Shown: piece after piece, positions 1 to 8,847 of the stretch | Numbering within the stretch: position 1 is the stretch's first letter | Layout of the letters: each line of letters starts with the position of its first letter | Source of the DNA: Deltaproteobacteria bacterium | GTDB taxonomy: Bacteria > Desulfobacterota > Desulfobacteria > Desulfobacterales > Desulfatirhabdiaceae | Length of the DNA stretch: 64,000 nt | Reading direction: 5' to 3' | Assembly (NCBI GenBank): GCA_016219185.1 | Contig: JACRBZ010000011.1 | Coordinates: 1 to 64,000 of the forward strand | The notes under the pieces: model-generated | Database searches by the model: none | Seen by the model: only the letters and a program-made list of their open reading frames with translations | What the model was told of the DNA's origin: nothing | Translations under genes and position numbers: made by a program

Positions 1-512
1 GCCCCGGATGAGGAGCGCGCGGGTTTAGCGCGTCTGCTCGATCCGGATTGATGGGCATGGACGTGCAGACTTCGACTCACTGAATAAATTGGAGCGCGCT
101 ACGCATCCGGGGCGATGGGACGCCGAAGGCGGCCCATCAAGGAATTCTATTGTTTCTGGATATCTTTCCAGCCAGTTAATGATCTCTGGAATATCTGCAA
201 CAACATGCTTTTCATTCTAAATGCATGTTTCATTACAACCTTTCAATATATTATGAAATAATTCTTGACAAGACATTTCAGGCATTTCATTTCTATTTCC
301 GTATATCACTCAAAATAAATGGATATAACAGTTTCTGAGTATTATTCATGGACAGCATCCCGTTACAGTTGCAAATAGATGGGGCGCTTTTGAAAATCAG
401 ATCGGTTCCGACTGGCTTTCATGCGCTGCTTTCATATTATCGTCATGTTCTGAAACAGGAATAAGGAAGCCCGCAGCCCACTTGATTTTTAGCTTTGGCC
501 ATGACACAGCGG

Positions 513-1568
513 CTAACGCATCGTAATATGTTCAGGAGCTTCTGTCACTTCCCCGATGATCGCGGCGTGGGGGATGCCGTTTTCTTTCAGGCCGGCCAGA
601 AGCGCATCTGACTGAGGACCGGGAATGCTGATCAAGAGGCCGCCGGAGGTCTGGGGATCAAAAGAGATATCCTGCAGGACACGGTCAACATGCGGGCCGA
701 AGGTCACCATTTTTTCCCGGAATTCCCGGTTTTTGTAAGTGCCTGCCGGCACCAGGCCCAAGGCGGCATATTCCCTGGCTTCCAGGATAACGGGAAGCTT
801 TGAAGCAAAAATTGTCATGCCGAATCCCGATCCGGCTACCATTTCGGCCAGATGCCCAATCAGGCCGAAACCGGTGATATCGGTGCAGGCGCTGACAGCA
901 AAATCGCTCATGATCTCGGCTGCCCTGCGATTCAGGGTCGCCATCAAGCGGATCGTGGTTTCGATGACTGAGGAAGTCGCCAGTCCGCCTTTAATCGCGG
1001 TATTGATGATGCCGGTCCCCAGGGGCTTGGTCAGAATCAGCCGGTCTCCCGGGCGGATCGTTTTTTGGGTCAAAACTTTGCCGGGATGGATGAATCCGGT
1101 AACCGACAGTCCGTATTTCAATTCACTGTCTTCGATGCTGTGTCCGCCGATCAGCACCACCCCGGCTTCGGTCATTTTGTCCAGGCCGCCCTGAATGATC
1201 TGCCGGAGCACGGAGATATCCATTGTTTTTAAAGGAAAGGCCACCAGATTCATGGCGGTTTTGGGAACGCCGCCCATGGCATATATGTCGCTCAAGGCAT
1301 TGGCCGCGGCAATCTGGCCGAATGCATACGGATCATCCACAATCGGCGTAAAAAAATCGACGGTCTGGATCAGCGCCAGGTCATCGGAAACTTTATAGAC
1401 ACCGGCGTCATCCGCGCGGTCGAGTCCGACCAGCACATTGGCATTAGTCGGAAACACCATGCCGCAAAGCGCCTTCTCCAGGTCCCCCGGAGGCAGTTTG
1501 GACGCTCAGCCGGCGCCTTTTACGGTTTCAGTCAGACGGAGAGGATGCGGGTCTTGTGAGGTTTTCAT
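513..1568 (-). CDS. selD: Selenide, water dikinase SelD, selenoprotein form with in-frame UGA
   Basis: The ORF-track protein (513..1460) is the SelD core. Reading upstream in frame from ATG at 1568 gives MKTSQDPHPLRLTETVKGAG-U-ASKLPPGDLEKALCGMVFPTNANVLVG, with TGA at 1506-1508 at the conserved Sec/Cys position of SelD. 352 codons in one frame. Confidence 0.95.
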
Positions 1569-1766
1569 AGGTGTGTCTTATGTACACCAGCTACACAAAA
1601 ATGCAATCATATTGATTGTCGTTCATTCCCTATTATCGGGTTGCGCCGTTCGAAATTAATACACGATACGAGGCATATTCTGATTGGCAACAATCTGTGC
1701 TTGCACGGGTGGGACACCCTGGCTCTCAGGATAATTTCACAAAAAAGACAAATATATTTGATGCAA

Positions 1767-2147
1767 TCAAACAGCAGTGCAAGTTACAGGGCAGGCGTCC
1801 AGACAGGCGCGGCAACCGGTGCATCGTTCCGAAATGATCGAGTTGGCCTTTTTATTGACCTTCACGGTAAAACGGCCCGGCTCTCCCGTAACAGATTCGA
1901 CCTGTGCATAGGTGATCAGTTTGATGTTCGGGTGGCGACCGGCTGCCACCAGGTAAGGGGATAAAATGCACATGGAACAGTCCGTTGTCGGAAATGTTTT
2001 GTCAAGCTGCCCCATCACACCACCGATCGCCGGTGTTTTTTCCACCAGGTAAACGAGATACCCGGAATCCGCCAGATCAAGAGAAGCCTGGATACCCGCA
2101 ACACCGCCGCCAACCACCATCACCGCGCCAACACAATCTGTATTCAT
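1767..2147 (-). pseudogene. Truncated HdrA-like N-terminal fragment
   Basis: MNTDCVGAVMVVGGGVAGIQASLDLADSGYLVYLVEKTPAIGGVMGQLDKTFPTTDCSMC... matches the first ~120 aa of the two full-length HdrA proteins in the window, then stops after the first ferredoxin motif. Confidence 0.8.
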
Positions 2148-2346
2148 TGAAATCCCTTTGTATGAAAGTGAATCGTAAAATGTTCTTGCCCATTTGAGGA
2201 ATAAGGATCGAGGGGGATTTTTCAGGTGAGTAGCCGTCTGAAATCCCCCCTGGCCCCCCTTTCCAAAGAGGGGAATCATTTTCATGAATTTAAGAGGCTG
2301 AAAAATTTCTTCAAATCATCATCAACAACTCTTCAGCCTTTAAGCT

Positions 2347-2811
2347 TCAGCCTGTTTTTAAAATGGCTTCCTGAAATTCATATCGCGGCTCCATCGCCTT
2401 TTTCACAAATTGCCGAGAAGGGCCCAGACTCCGGACCGTTTCGATAACATTTGTGGCCACATCAACAAATTTTGTGGCTTCGGCGGAGGATATCCAGGAA
2501 AATTGCAGTCTTCCGGGTTCGATGCCCATGTGTTCGATCAGACTCTTGAACAAGGCAAATTTGCGGCGCGCATAGAAATTGCCCTCAATGTAGTGGCAGT
2601 CGCCCGGATGACAGCCGGAAACCCATACACCGTCGGCCCCATGGCGAAAAGCCGACAGGATGAACTTGGGGCTGACCCGCCCGCTGCACGGTAGCTTGAT
2701 AATACGGATGTTGGGGGGATGTTCCAAACGGCTGACTCCAGCCAGATCAGCGGCGCCATAAGTACACCAGTTACACAGAAATGCGGTAATGTTGGGTTCC
2801 CAAGTTGTCAT
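2347..2811 (-). CDS. mvhD: MvhD-type hydrogenase iron-sulfur (delta) subunit
   Basis: FLCNWCTYGAADLAGVSRL...PCSGRVSPKFILSAFRHGADGVWVSGCHPGDCHYIEGN is the MvhD/FrhD signature. Confidence 0.9.
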   Translation of the reverse strand: MTTWEPNITAFLCNWCTYGAADLAGVSRLEHPPNIRIIKLPCSGRVSPKFILSAFRHGADGVWVSGCHPGDCHYIEGNFYARRKFALFKSLIEHMGIEPGRLQFSWISSAEATKFVDVATNVIETVRSLGPSRQFVKKAMEPRYEFQEAILKTG

Positions 2812-2845
2812 GTTTTCTCCATAATCGTTCAGGTTAATATTGGAA

Positions 2846-3781
2846 TCAGGGTATTACGGGCCGCGGCAGAAGCCCGGCCCGCTCCGCGATTTCCGGGACC
2901 CGGTGCTCCCATTCGATGGCCATGAGATGAACGCCGGCAATCCCTTCTATGATCTTGAATTCTTCAATCTGCTCCAGGCAGAACTTGATGCCTTCTTCGG
3001 CCGCCTTTCCTTTTTCAGCGCCTTTAAGCCGCTTGATCAGGGATTCGGGCACTTCCATCCCCGGCACGGACTTGGACATGTAGTTGGCCATACCGACGGT
3101 TTTCATGGGCGTGACGCCGGCCAGGATATGGCATTTTTCGGTCAAACCCATGTCCACGGCCTGTTTCATGAATGTCCGGAACCGGTCCATGTTGTAAATG
3201 CACTGGGTCTGAATGAAATCCGCGCCCGCGGCGATTTTCTTGGCCATCCGGTACACCCGGAAGTCAAAGGGCTCGGCAAAGGGATTGGCCGCAGCGCCGA
3301 TAAAGAGCCGGGGCGAAACGTCAATGGCGTCGCCGTTCATGAATTTGCCTTCATCCCGCATTTTTTTCACCAGGGAAATGAGCTGCATGGAGTCGATGTC
3401 ATAGACATTTTTGGCTGCGGGGTGATTGCCGAATTTCTGGTGGTCGCCGGACAGACACAGCATGTTCCGGACGCCCATCGCATGGACGCCGAGAATGTCC
3501 GACTGAATGGCCAGCCGGTTTCGGTCCCGGCACACCATCTGAAAATTGGGCTCCAGCCCTTCCTGAACCATGATGGCGGAGGCCGCCCAACTGGACAGCC
3601 GGACCACGGCAGTCTGGTTGTCCGTCAGATTCACCGCATCCACCATTCCCTTCAGATGAGCGAATTTTTCCTTGAGATGCGCGATATTCGCGCCCTTGGG
3701 CGGGCCGCATTCGCCGGTCAGGGCGAAATGACCGGCTTTGAGCACTTTTTCAAGATTACTGCCTGATTTGAGATCATCCAT
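2846..3781 (-). CDS. metF: Methylenetetrahydrofolate reductase MetF-like
   Basis: LTGECGPPKGANIAHLKEK...ANPFAEPFDFRVYRMAKKIAAGADFIQTQCIYN; overlaps the upstream MetV-like gene. Confidence 0.88.
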   Translation of the reverse strand: MDDLKSGSNLEKVLKAGHFALTGECGPPKGANIAHLKEKFAHLKGMVDAVNLTDNQTAVVRLSSWAASAIMVQEGLEPNFQMVCRDRNRLAIQSDILGVHAMGVRNMLCLSGDHQKFGNHPAAKNVYDIDSMQLISLVKKMRDEGKFMNGDAIDVSPRLFIGAAANPFAEPFDFRVYRMAKKIAAGADFIQTQCIYNMDRFRTFMKQAVDMGLTEKCHILAGVTPMKTVGMANYMSKSVPGMEVPESLIKRLKGAEKGKAAEEGIKFCLEQIEEFKIIEGIAGVHLMAIEWEHRVPEIAERAGLLPRPVIP

Positions 3782-4448
3782 TTTGGATCAATTCCTCCCT
3801 TCTGCTCTGCCGGGGACCGCCATCTCTGGCTGTTTGCCAGTTTTTGGCAGGGACGATGTTCAGAAGGTCATCCAGCCTTCCCTGTTCCACTTTTTTGCGC
3901 ACGATCATGTCCCAGATACAGTTGACATTTTTGGAAATTTCGCATTTGCCGTGATCCGATCCGCCGCAGGGGCCGTTCAACAAACTTTTGGAGCACCGGG
4001 CCACCGGGCACATCCCGTCAAAATGATGGATGACGCAGGTTCCGCATCCTGCGCAGCGTTCTTCCCAGATTCCGTGGGCCACGGCCCCGCCAAAGAACGT
4101 GGTATTGACCGCCGGGAAAAACCGCTGGCCGGGATAGGCCTCGGCCAGAAACTGGGGCCCCACGCCGCAGGCCATGGACACCACCGCATCAAAATCGTTC
4201 ACCACGGGTTTGAGCATTTCCACGTATTCTGGGTCGCACTGCCTTTCCAGCACCGTTTCCTCCACAATCAGTGGACGATCCGCCATTTTTGCCGCGATCC
4301 TAAGTGTGGCTGCCAGAACCTGCACTTCCTTGAGACCGCCGACATTGCAGACGGTCACGCAGCCTTTGCATCCGACCAGAAGGATTTTCCGGCAGTTTTT
4401 AACCATATCCTGAATCTCGGAAAGAGATTTTCGATCCGCAACAATCAT
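3774..4448 (-). CDS. metV: MetV-like (methylenetetrahydrofolate reductase C-terminal domain, zinc/Fe-S binding)
   Basis: Cys-rich C-terminus CAGCGTCVIHHFDGMCPVARCSKSLLNGPCGGSDHGKCEI; adjacent to metF. Confidence 0.85.
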   Translation of the reverse strand: MIVADRKSLSEIQDMVKNCRKILLVGCKGCVTVCNVGGLKEVQVLAATLRIAAKMADRPLIVEETVLERQCDPEYVEMLKPVVNDFDAVVSMACGVGPQFLAEAYPGQRFFPAVNTTFFGGAVAHGIWEERCAGCGTCVIHHFDGMCPVARCSKSLLNGPCGGSDHGKCEISKNVNCIWDMIVRKKVEQGRLDDLLNIVPAKNWQTARDGGPRQSRREELIQNG

Positions 4449-4462
4449 CGTTCACCTTCCTT

Positions 4463-4903
4463 CTATTCCGTTGCAGCCTCGGCTGCGGGTTGTCGGCGGA
4501 CAGGACTGGGACCCAGTTTCCGGATCCGGTCCGTCATGTCGATCGCGATTTCTGCAAACCGTGGCCCCATGGCCGAGCTGAGATTGTACATTTCCACGCG
4601 TTCGGGTTCTATTCCCAGTTCCGTCAGCGTTTTTTTGACATATTCCACCCGTTTGCGGGCTTTCAGGTTTCCGGAAACAAAATGGCAGTCTCCTTCCATA
4701 CACCCGGCCACATATACTCCGTCCGTACCATCTTCGATGGCCTTCAGCAGATGGACGATGTCCACCCGGCCGGTGCAGGGAACCTGGCTGATCTTGATGC
4801 TGGTGGGATAGGACAGCCGCATGGACCCTGCCAGATCCGCGGCTGCATACGCACAATATTTACAACAAAACGCGATAATCGTCGGCTCAAATGCGTCAGA
4901 CAT
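4463..4903 (-). CDS. mvhD: MvhD-type hydrogenase iron-sulfur subunit
   Basis: AFCCKYCAYAAADLAGSMRLSYP...VPCTGRVDIVHLLKAIEDGTDGVYVAGCMEGDCHF. Confidence 0.9.
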   Translation of the reverse strand: MSDAFEPTIIAFCCKYCAYAAADLAGSMRLSYPTSIKISQVPCTGRVDIVHLLKAIEDGTDGVYVAGCMEGDCHFVSGNLKARKRVEYVKKTLTELGIEPERVEMYNLSSAMGPRFAEIAIDMTDRIRKLGPSPVRRQPAAEAATE

Positions 4904-4954
4904 ATAATTTCTCCCGGTTATTATTGGTAATGGGTGACTCCTGCCCCAGTCCCC

Positions 4955-7900
4955 TTATCCCACATGGAACAGCGCATCGGTTTTGGCATTGATCTGCTCG
5001 TCCGTAAAATGTTTCAGGGTAATGGCTTTACCGGGACATTCGGATGCGCACACGCCGCAGCCATGACATTCCACCGCTTCGATGACGGCATGGCCTTTTG
5101 CCGGATCGATGTGGGGAATGCCGTAAGGACAGGTCCGCACACAGGTCAGGCACACCGCGCAGCGCTCCGGATTAACGACTGCAATGACGCTTCCCACCAT
5201 GATGGCGGTTTTGGACACGATGTTCATGGTTCGGGACACCGCGGCCTTTGCCTGGGCAATGCTTTCATCCAGGGTTTTGGGATAATGGGCCAGCCCTGCC
5301 AGAAACAGCCCTTCGGAGGCGAAATCAACGGGTCTGAGCTTGGCGTGCGCTTCCACCAGGAATCCTTCCGCATTGGTCGGCACCTTGAACGCTTCAAAGA
5401 ATTTCTTGTTCTCATTTGGAAGAATGGCAGAGGCCAGCACCACAAGATCCGGATTCATGGTCATGGGCCGCTGCAGGATGTGATCCGTCACGGTCAACGA
5501 CAATTGGCCCCAGTCCGATACCGGCGGATCGCCAGGCTCCACCGTTACCACCGGCGGATTTTCCGGATCATACCGGACAAACTGGATCCCGACTTCACGG
5601 GCTTTTTGATACAAAGATTCCCGGAATCCATAGGAGCGGATGTCCCGGTAAAGGATAAATATCTGCATGTCCGGCTGGATGGCTTTGAGCCACAGCGCGC
5701 TTTTCAGGCTATGCGTACAGCAGACCCGGCTGCAATAGGGCCGCTCCGGAGACCTGGACCCCACGCACTGAATGAACACGGCCAGTTTGGCGGACAGCAG
5801 TCGGCTGTCCCGATCCGTGGCCGCGACATCAAACTCCAGATGAGTCAAAACCGCCGGATGGACCCCATGCTGAAATTCCGTGGGGATGTATTCATGGCCG
5901 CCGGTGGCCAGAATGGCCGCGCCATGCGTGATGACCGTGGAATGATCCTTTCCGTCGCCGTTTTGGGTAACCAGCGTGGTCGAAAAATTGCCGATGGTTC
6001 CGGTAACGTGCACGACATTGGTTTCCATGAAAATTTTAATGCGTTCATGGTTTTGAACCGATGCCATCAAGTCATTCAAATAAGGCGCGACCGGCTCTCC
6101 CTGCCAGGTGGTTTTCAACTGACGCGCCATGCCGCCCAACTGATTGCTTCGCTCCACAAGCCAGGCCTGATATCCCTGCCGGGCAACGCCCAGGGCCGCT
6201 TCCATGCCGGCAGCGCCGCCGCCGACAATCAGAACGGAATTGGTGACACTCAGCATGACCTGCGGAAGCGGCTCGATGTAGGCTGCCTTGGCAACGGCCA
6301 TGCGCACCAGATCCTTGGCCTTGGCCGTGGCTTTGACCGGGCTTGCCATATGCACCCAGGTGTTCTGATCCCGGATATTGGCCATTTCAAAAAGATATTT
6401 GTTCAGACCCGCTTCCCGGAGGGTTTCCTGAAACAGCGGCTCATGGGTCCGGGGCGAGCAAGACGCCACCACCACCCGGTTGATGCCTTTTTCAACCAGA
6501 ACCTGTTTGATTTTTTCCTGGGTATCCTGAGAGCAGGTAAAGAGATTGTCCTCCACATGGATGACGTAAGGCAGGGTCCTGGCATATTCGCGGATGGCCG
6601 GCACATCCGCCACGCCGCCGATGTTGATGCCGCAGTTGCAGACAAAAACGCCGATGCGGGGCTGCTGACCGGTGAAATCGGTTTCAAGGGGCAAGTCCCT
6701 GACCCGGGTCCGGCTCCATCTGGCCTCGGACAGGGTCTCGGTGGCTTCGGCAGCGGCGGCCGAGGCTTCCATGACAGACTGCGGGATGTCCTTGGGACCT
6801 TGAAACGCGCCGCAAACATAGACCCCTTCCCGGCTGGTGCTGACCGGATGAATATCCGCGGTCCGGGCATAGTTGTAGCTATTTAGATCGATGCCCAACC
6901 TGCCCGCCAGATCGATGGCCGATTGCGGCGGAGACAGCCCCACGGACAGCACCACCATATTGAAGGTTTCTTCCTGAACATCGCCGGATTCCAGGATATA
7001 GCGAACGTTCAGGTCCCCGTTTTTCATCGGTTCGATGGTGTGAATCCGGGACCGGATAAACCGCACGTTTTTCTCGTCTTTGGCACGGGTATAATATTTG
7101 TCAAAGTCCTTGCCGTAGGTTCGCATATCCATGTAGAAAACCGCGGTATCCAGCGGCGTGGATGCGTGTTCCTTGGCGATCATGGTCTGCTTGATGGCGT
7201 ACATGCAGCACACGGAAGAGCAGTAACCGTGACAGGCCCGGTTGATGTCCCGGGAACCCACGCATTGCAGCCAGGCGATTTTCTCCGGGATTTCACGATC
7301 AAAGGGGCGCATCAGATGGCCTTTGTATGGCCCGGATGCACTTAAGATCCGCTCAAACTCCAGGCTGGTGACAACATTTGGATGCCGGCCATATGCCAGG
7401 GTATCCAAAACTGTTGGATCGTACACGGAATTGCCCATGGCCAGGATCACGGCCCCCACGTCCAGGACGGTTCTGCGGGGGCTGTCCCCGTAGGAGATCG
7501 CCTCGGCCAGACAGGCCTTCTCGCAGAGACCGCACCCGATGCAGGCGCCGCGGTCAATGGCATACGCCAGGGGAACCGCCTGGGGATATTTGATGTAGGT
7601 TGCCTTGCGCAGATCCAGGCCGCAATCGAATTCATTGATGGCCGTTACCGGACAGACCTGACGGCACTGGCCGCAGGCCGTGCATTTTTCGATATCGATA
7701 TATCGCGGATCATTGCGGACGGTCGCTCGAAAGGCTCCGGCCCGGCCTTCCAGAGATTCCACCTCGCTGTTGGAAATGATGTTGATGTTCAGATGCCGGC
7801 CGACCTCGACCAGAAATGGAGATATGACGCACATGGCGCAGTCGTTGGTCGGAAAGGTTTTGTCCAGTTGGGCCATCAGTCCGCCGACGCTCGTGGAATT

Positions 7901-8020
7901 ATCCACAAGATGGACAAAATATCCGGCGTTGGCCATATCCAGAGATGCCTGAATGCCGGCGACACCGGCGCCGACGACCATGACGCTGCCGACCTTTTCG
8001 GTTGTTTTTTGAAGGTTCAT
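4955..8020 (-). CDS. hdrA: HdrA-like large flavoprotein (1021 aa, two FAD-binding halves, several 4Fe-4S motifs)
   Basis: GAGVAGIQASLDMANAGYFVHLVDNSTSVGGLMAQLDKTFPTNDCAMC; second Rossmann motif VLIVGGGAAGMEAALG; multiple CxxCxxCxxxC(P) motifs. Confidence 0.92.
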   Translation of the reverse strand: MNLQKTTEKVGSVMVVGAGVAGIQASLDMANAGYFVHLVDNSTSVGGLMAQLDKTFPTNDCAMCVISPFLVEVGRHLNINIISNSEVESLEGRAGAFRATVRNDPRYIDIEKCTACGQCRQVCPVTAINEFDCGLDLRKATYIKYPQAVPLAYAIDRGACIGCGLCEKACLAEAISYGDSPRRTVLDVGAVILAMGNSVYDPTVLDTLAYGRHPNVVTSLEFERILSASGPYKGHLMRPFDREIPEKIAWLQCVGSRDINRACHGYCSSVCCMYAIKQTMIAKEHASTPLDTAVFYMDMRTYGKDFDKYYTRAKDEKNVRFIRSRIHTIEPMKNGDLNVRYILESGDVQEETFNMVVLSVGLSPPQSAIDLAGRLGIDLNSYNYARTADIHPVSTSREGVYVCGAFQGPKDIPQSVMEASAAAAEATETLSEARWSRTRVRDLPLETDFTGQQPRIGVFVCNCGINIGGVADVPAIREYARTLPYVIHVEDNLFTCSQDTQEKIKQVLVEKGINRVVVASCSPRTHEPLFQETLREAGLNKYLFEMANIRDQNTWVHMASPVKATAKAKDLVRMAVAKAAYIEPLPQVMLSVTNSVLIVGGGAAGMEAALGVARQGYQAWLVERSNQLGGMARQLKTTWQGEPVAPYLNDLMASVQNHERIKIFMETNVVHVTGTIGNFSTTLVTQNGDGKDHSTVITHGAAILATGGHEYIPTEFQHGVHPAVLTHLEFDVAATDRDSRLLSAKLAVFIQCVGSRSPERPYCSRVCCTHSLKSALWLKAIQPDMQIFILYRDIRSYGFRESLYQKAREVGIQFVRYDPENPPVVTVEPGDPPVSDWGQLSLTVTDHILQRPMTMNPDLVVLASAILPNENKKFFEAFKVPTNAEGFLVEAHAKLRPVDFASEGLFLAGLAHYPKTLDESIAQAKAAVSRTMNIVSKTAIMVGSVIAVVNPERCAVCLTCVRTCPYGIPHIDPAKGHAVIEAVECHGCGVCASECPGKAITLKHFTDEQINAKTDALFHVG

Positions 8021-8066
8021 GATGGTTCCTCTAATGAGTTGTGTTTATCCTGAAGGCATTCATCCG

Positions 8067-8828
8067 TCAGCATGCAGCGGCGGCGGCAAACAATGGTGTT
8101 CTTCCCTCATGTCCGCTCAGTTCGGCCTGGGAGTTTCGCTCCAGGTCATTGAGCCGCAGCGATACGGTATAAACGGGAAGGCCGGTTTTCTCCGACAGTT
8201 CCCGGACAGAGGCCGGGGCCTGGGAAATGATTTCCTGTATCATGGCCTTGTGATATTCCGTTTCCACAGCCTCCTGAATCACCCGCTGAAAATGGGCCGG
8301 GTCTGTTTTTTCATGATACACATTTTCCCGTTCGGTCACCTGCCGGTCGATGCCGACCAGCCAGCGCAGGCGGGTCGTGGCCAGGGATCTGGCCAGGCTG
8401 GCCAGGGCCAGGGCATGTTGCTGCGGCGCCATCGGCCCCGATCCGGCAATGGATGCCGTAAAATCCGTCACGCTGTCGGCATAGGGCTGGGCTTCCGCCG
8501 CACTGGCCCACACCAGGCGTATCCGGTCCCGACCGATTCCCGAGATATCCAGAAGATTCGCCAGCATGTCCATTCGTCTGAGCGTATAGACATTGCCGTC
8601 CTGATAATGACAGTCCCCGATATGACAGCCGCCGATAAAGACGCCGTCAAATCCTTCTTTAAGGCCACGGATGACAAAGAGCGGATCCACCCGTCCCGAA
8701 CACATGGTTCGAATGACCCGGATATTGGGCGGGTATTGAAGCCGCGACACCCCGGCCAGGTCCGCGCCCGCGTAAGCGCACCAGTTGCATAAAAATGCCA
8801 GTATTTTGGGCTGAAACGATGTTTCCAT
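8067..8828 (-). CDS. mvhD: MvhD-type hydrogenase iron-sulfur subunit with ~110-aa C-terminal extension
   Basis: FLCNWCAYAGADLAGVSRLQYPPNIRVIRTMCSGRVDPLFVIRGLKEGFDGVFIGGCHIGDCHYQDGN. Confidence 0.9.
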   Translation of the reverse strand: METSFQPKILAFLCNWCAYAGADLAGVSRLQYPPNIRVIRTMCSGRVDPLFVIRGLKEGFDGVFIGGCHIGDCHYQDGNVYTLRRMDMLANLLDISGIGRDRIRLVWASAAEAQPYADSVTDFTASIAGSGPMAPQQHALALASLARSLATTRLRWLVGIDRQVTERENVYHEKTDPAHFQRVIQEAVETEYHKAMIQEIISQAPASVRELSEKTGLPVYTVSLRLNDLERNSQAELSGHEGRTPLFAAAAAC

Positions 8829-8847
8829 GTTTTTGTTTTTCTCCTTG

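Noticed and set aside
1767-1769. In-frame TGA at the end of the truncated HdrA as a possible Sec codon
   Set aside because: Reading through gives LHQIYLSFL and then another TGA, with no HdrA homology; consistent with truncation.
4934-6886. 650-aa plus-strand ORF (and similar long plus-strand ORFs at 2840..3766 and 3738..4811)
   Set aside because: They lie antisense to clearly recognisable HdrA, MetF and MetV genes and have low-complexity His/Gly/Arg-rich composition typical of shadow ORFs in GC-rich coding sequence.
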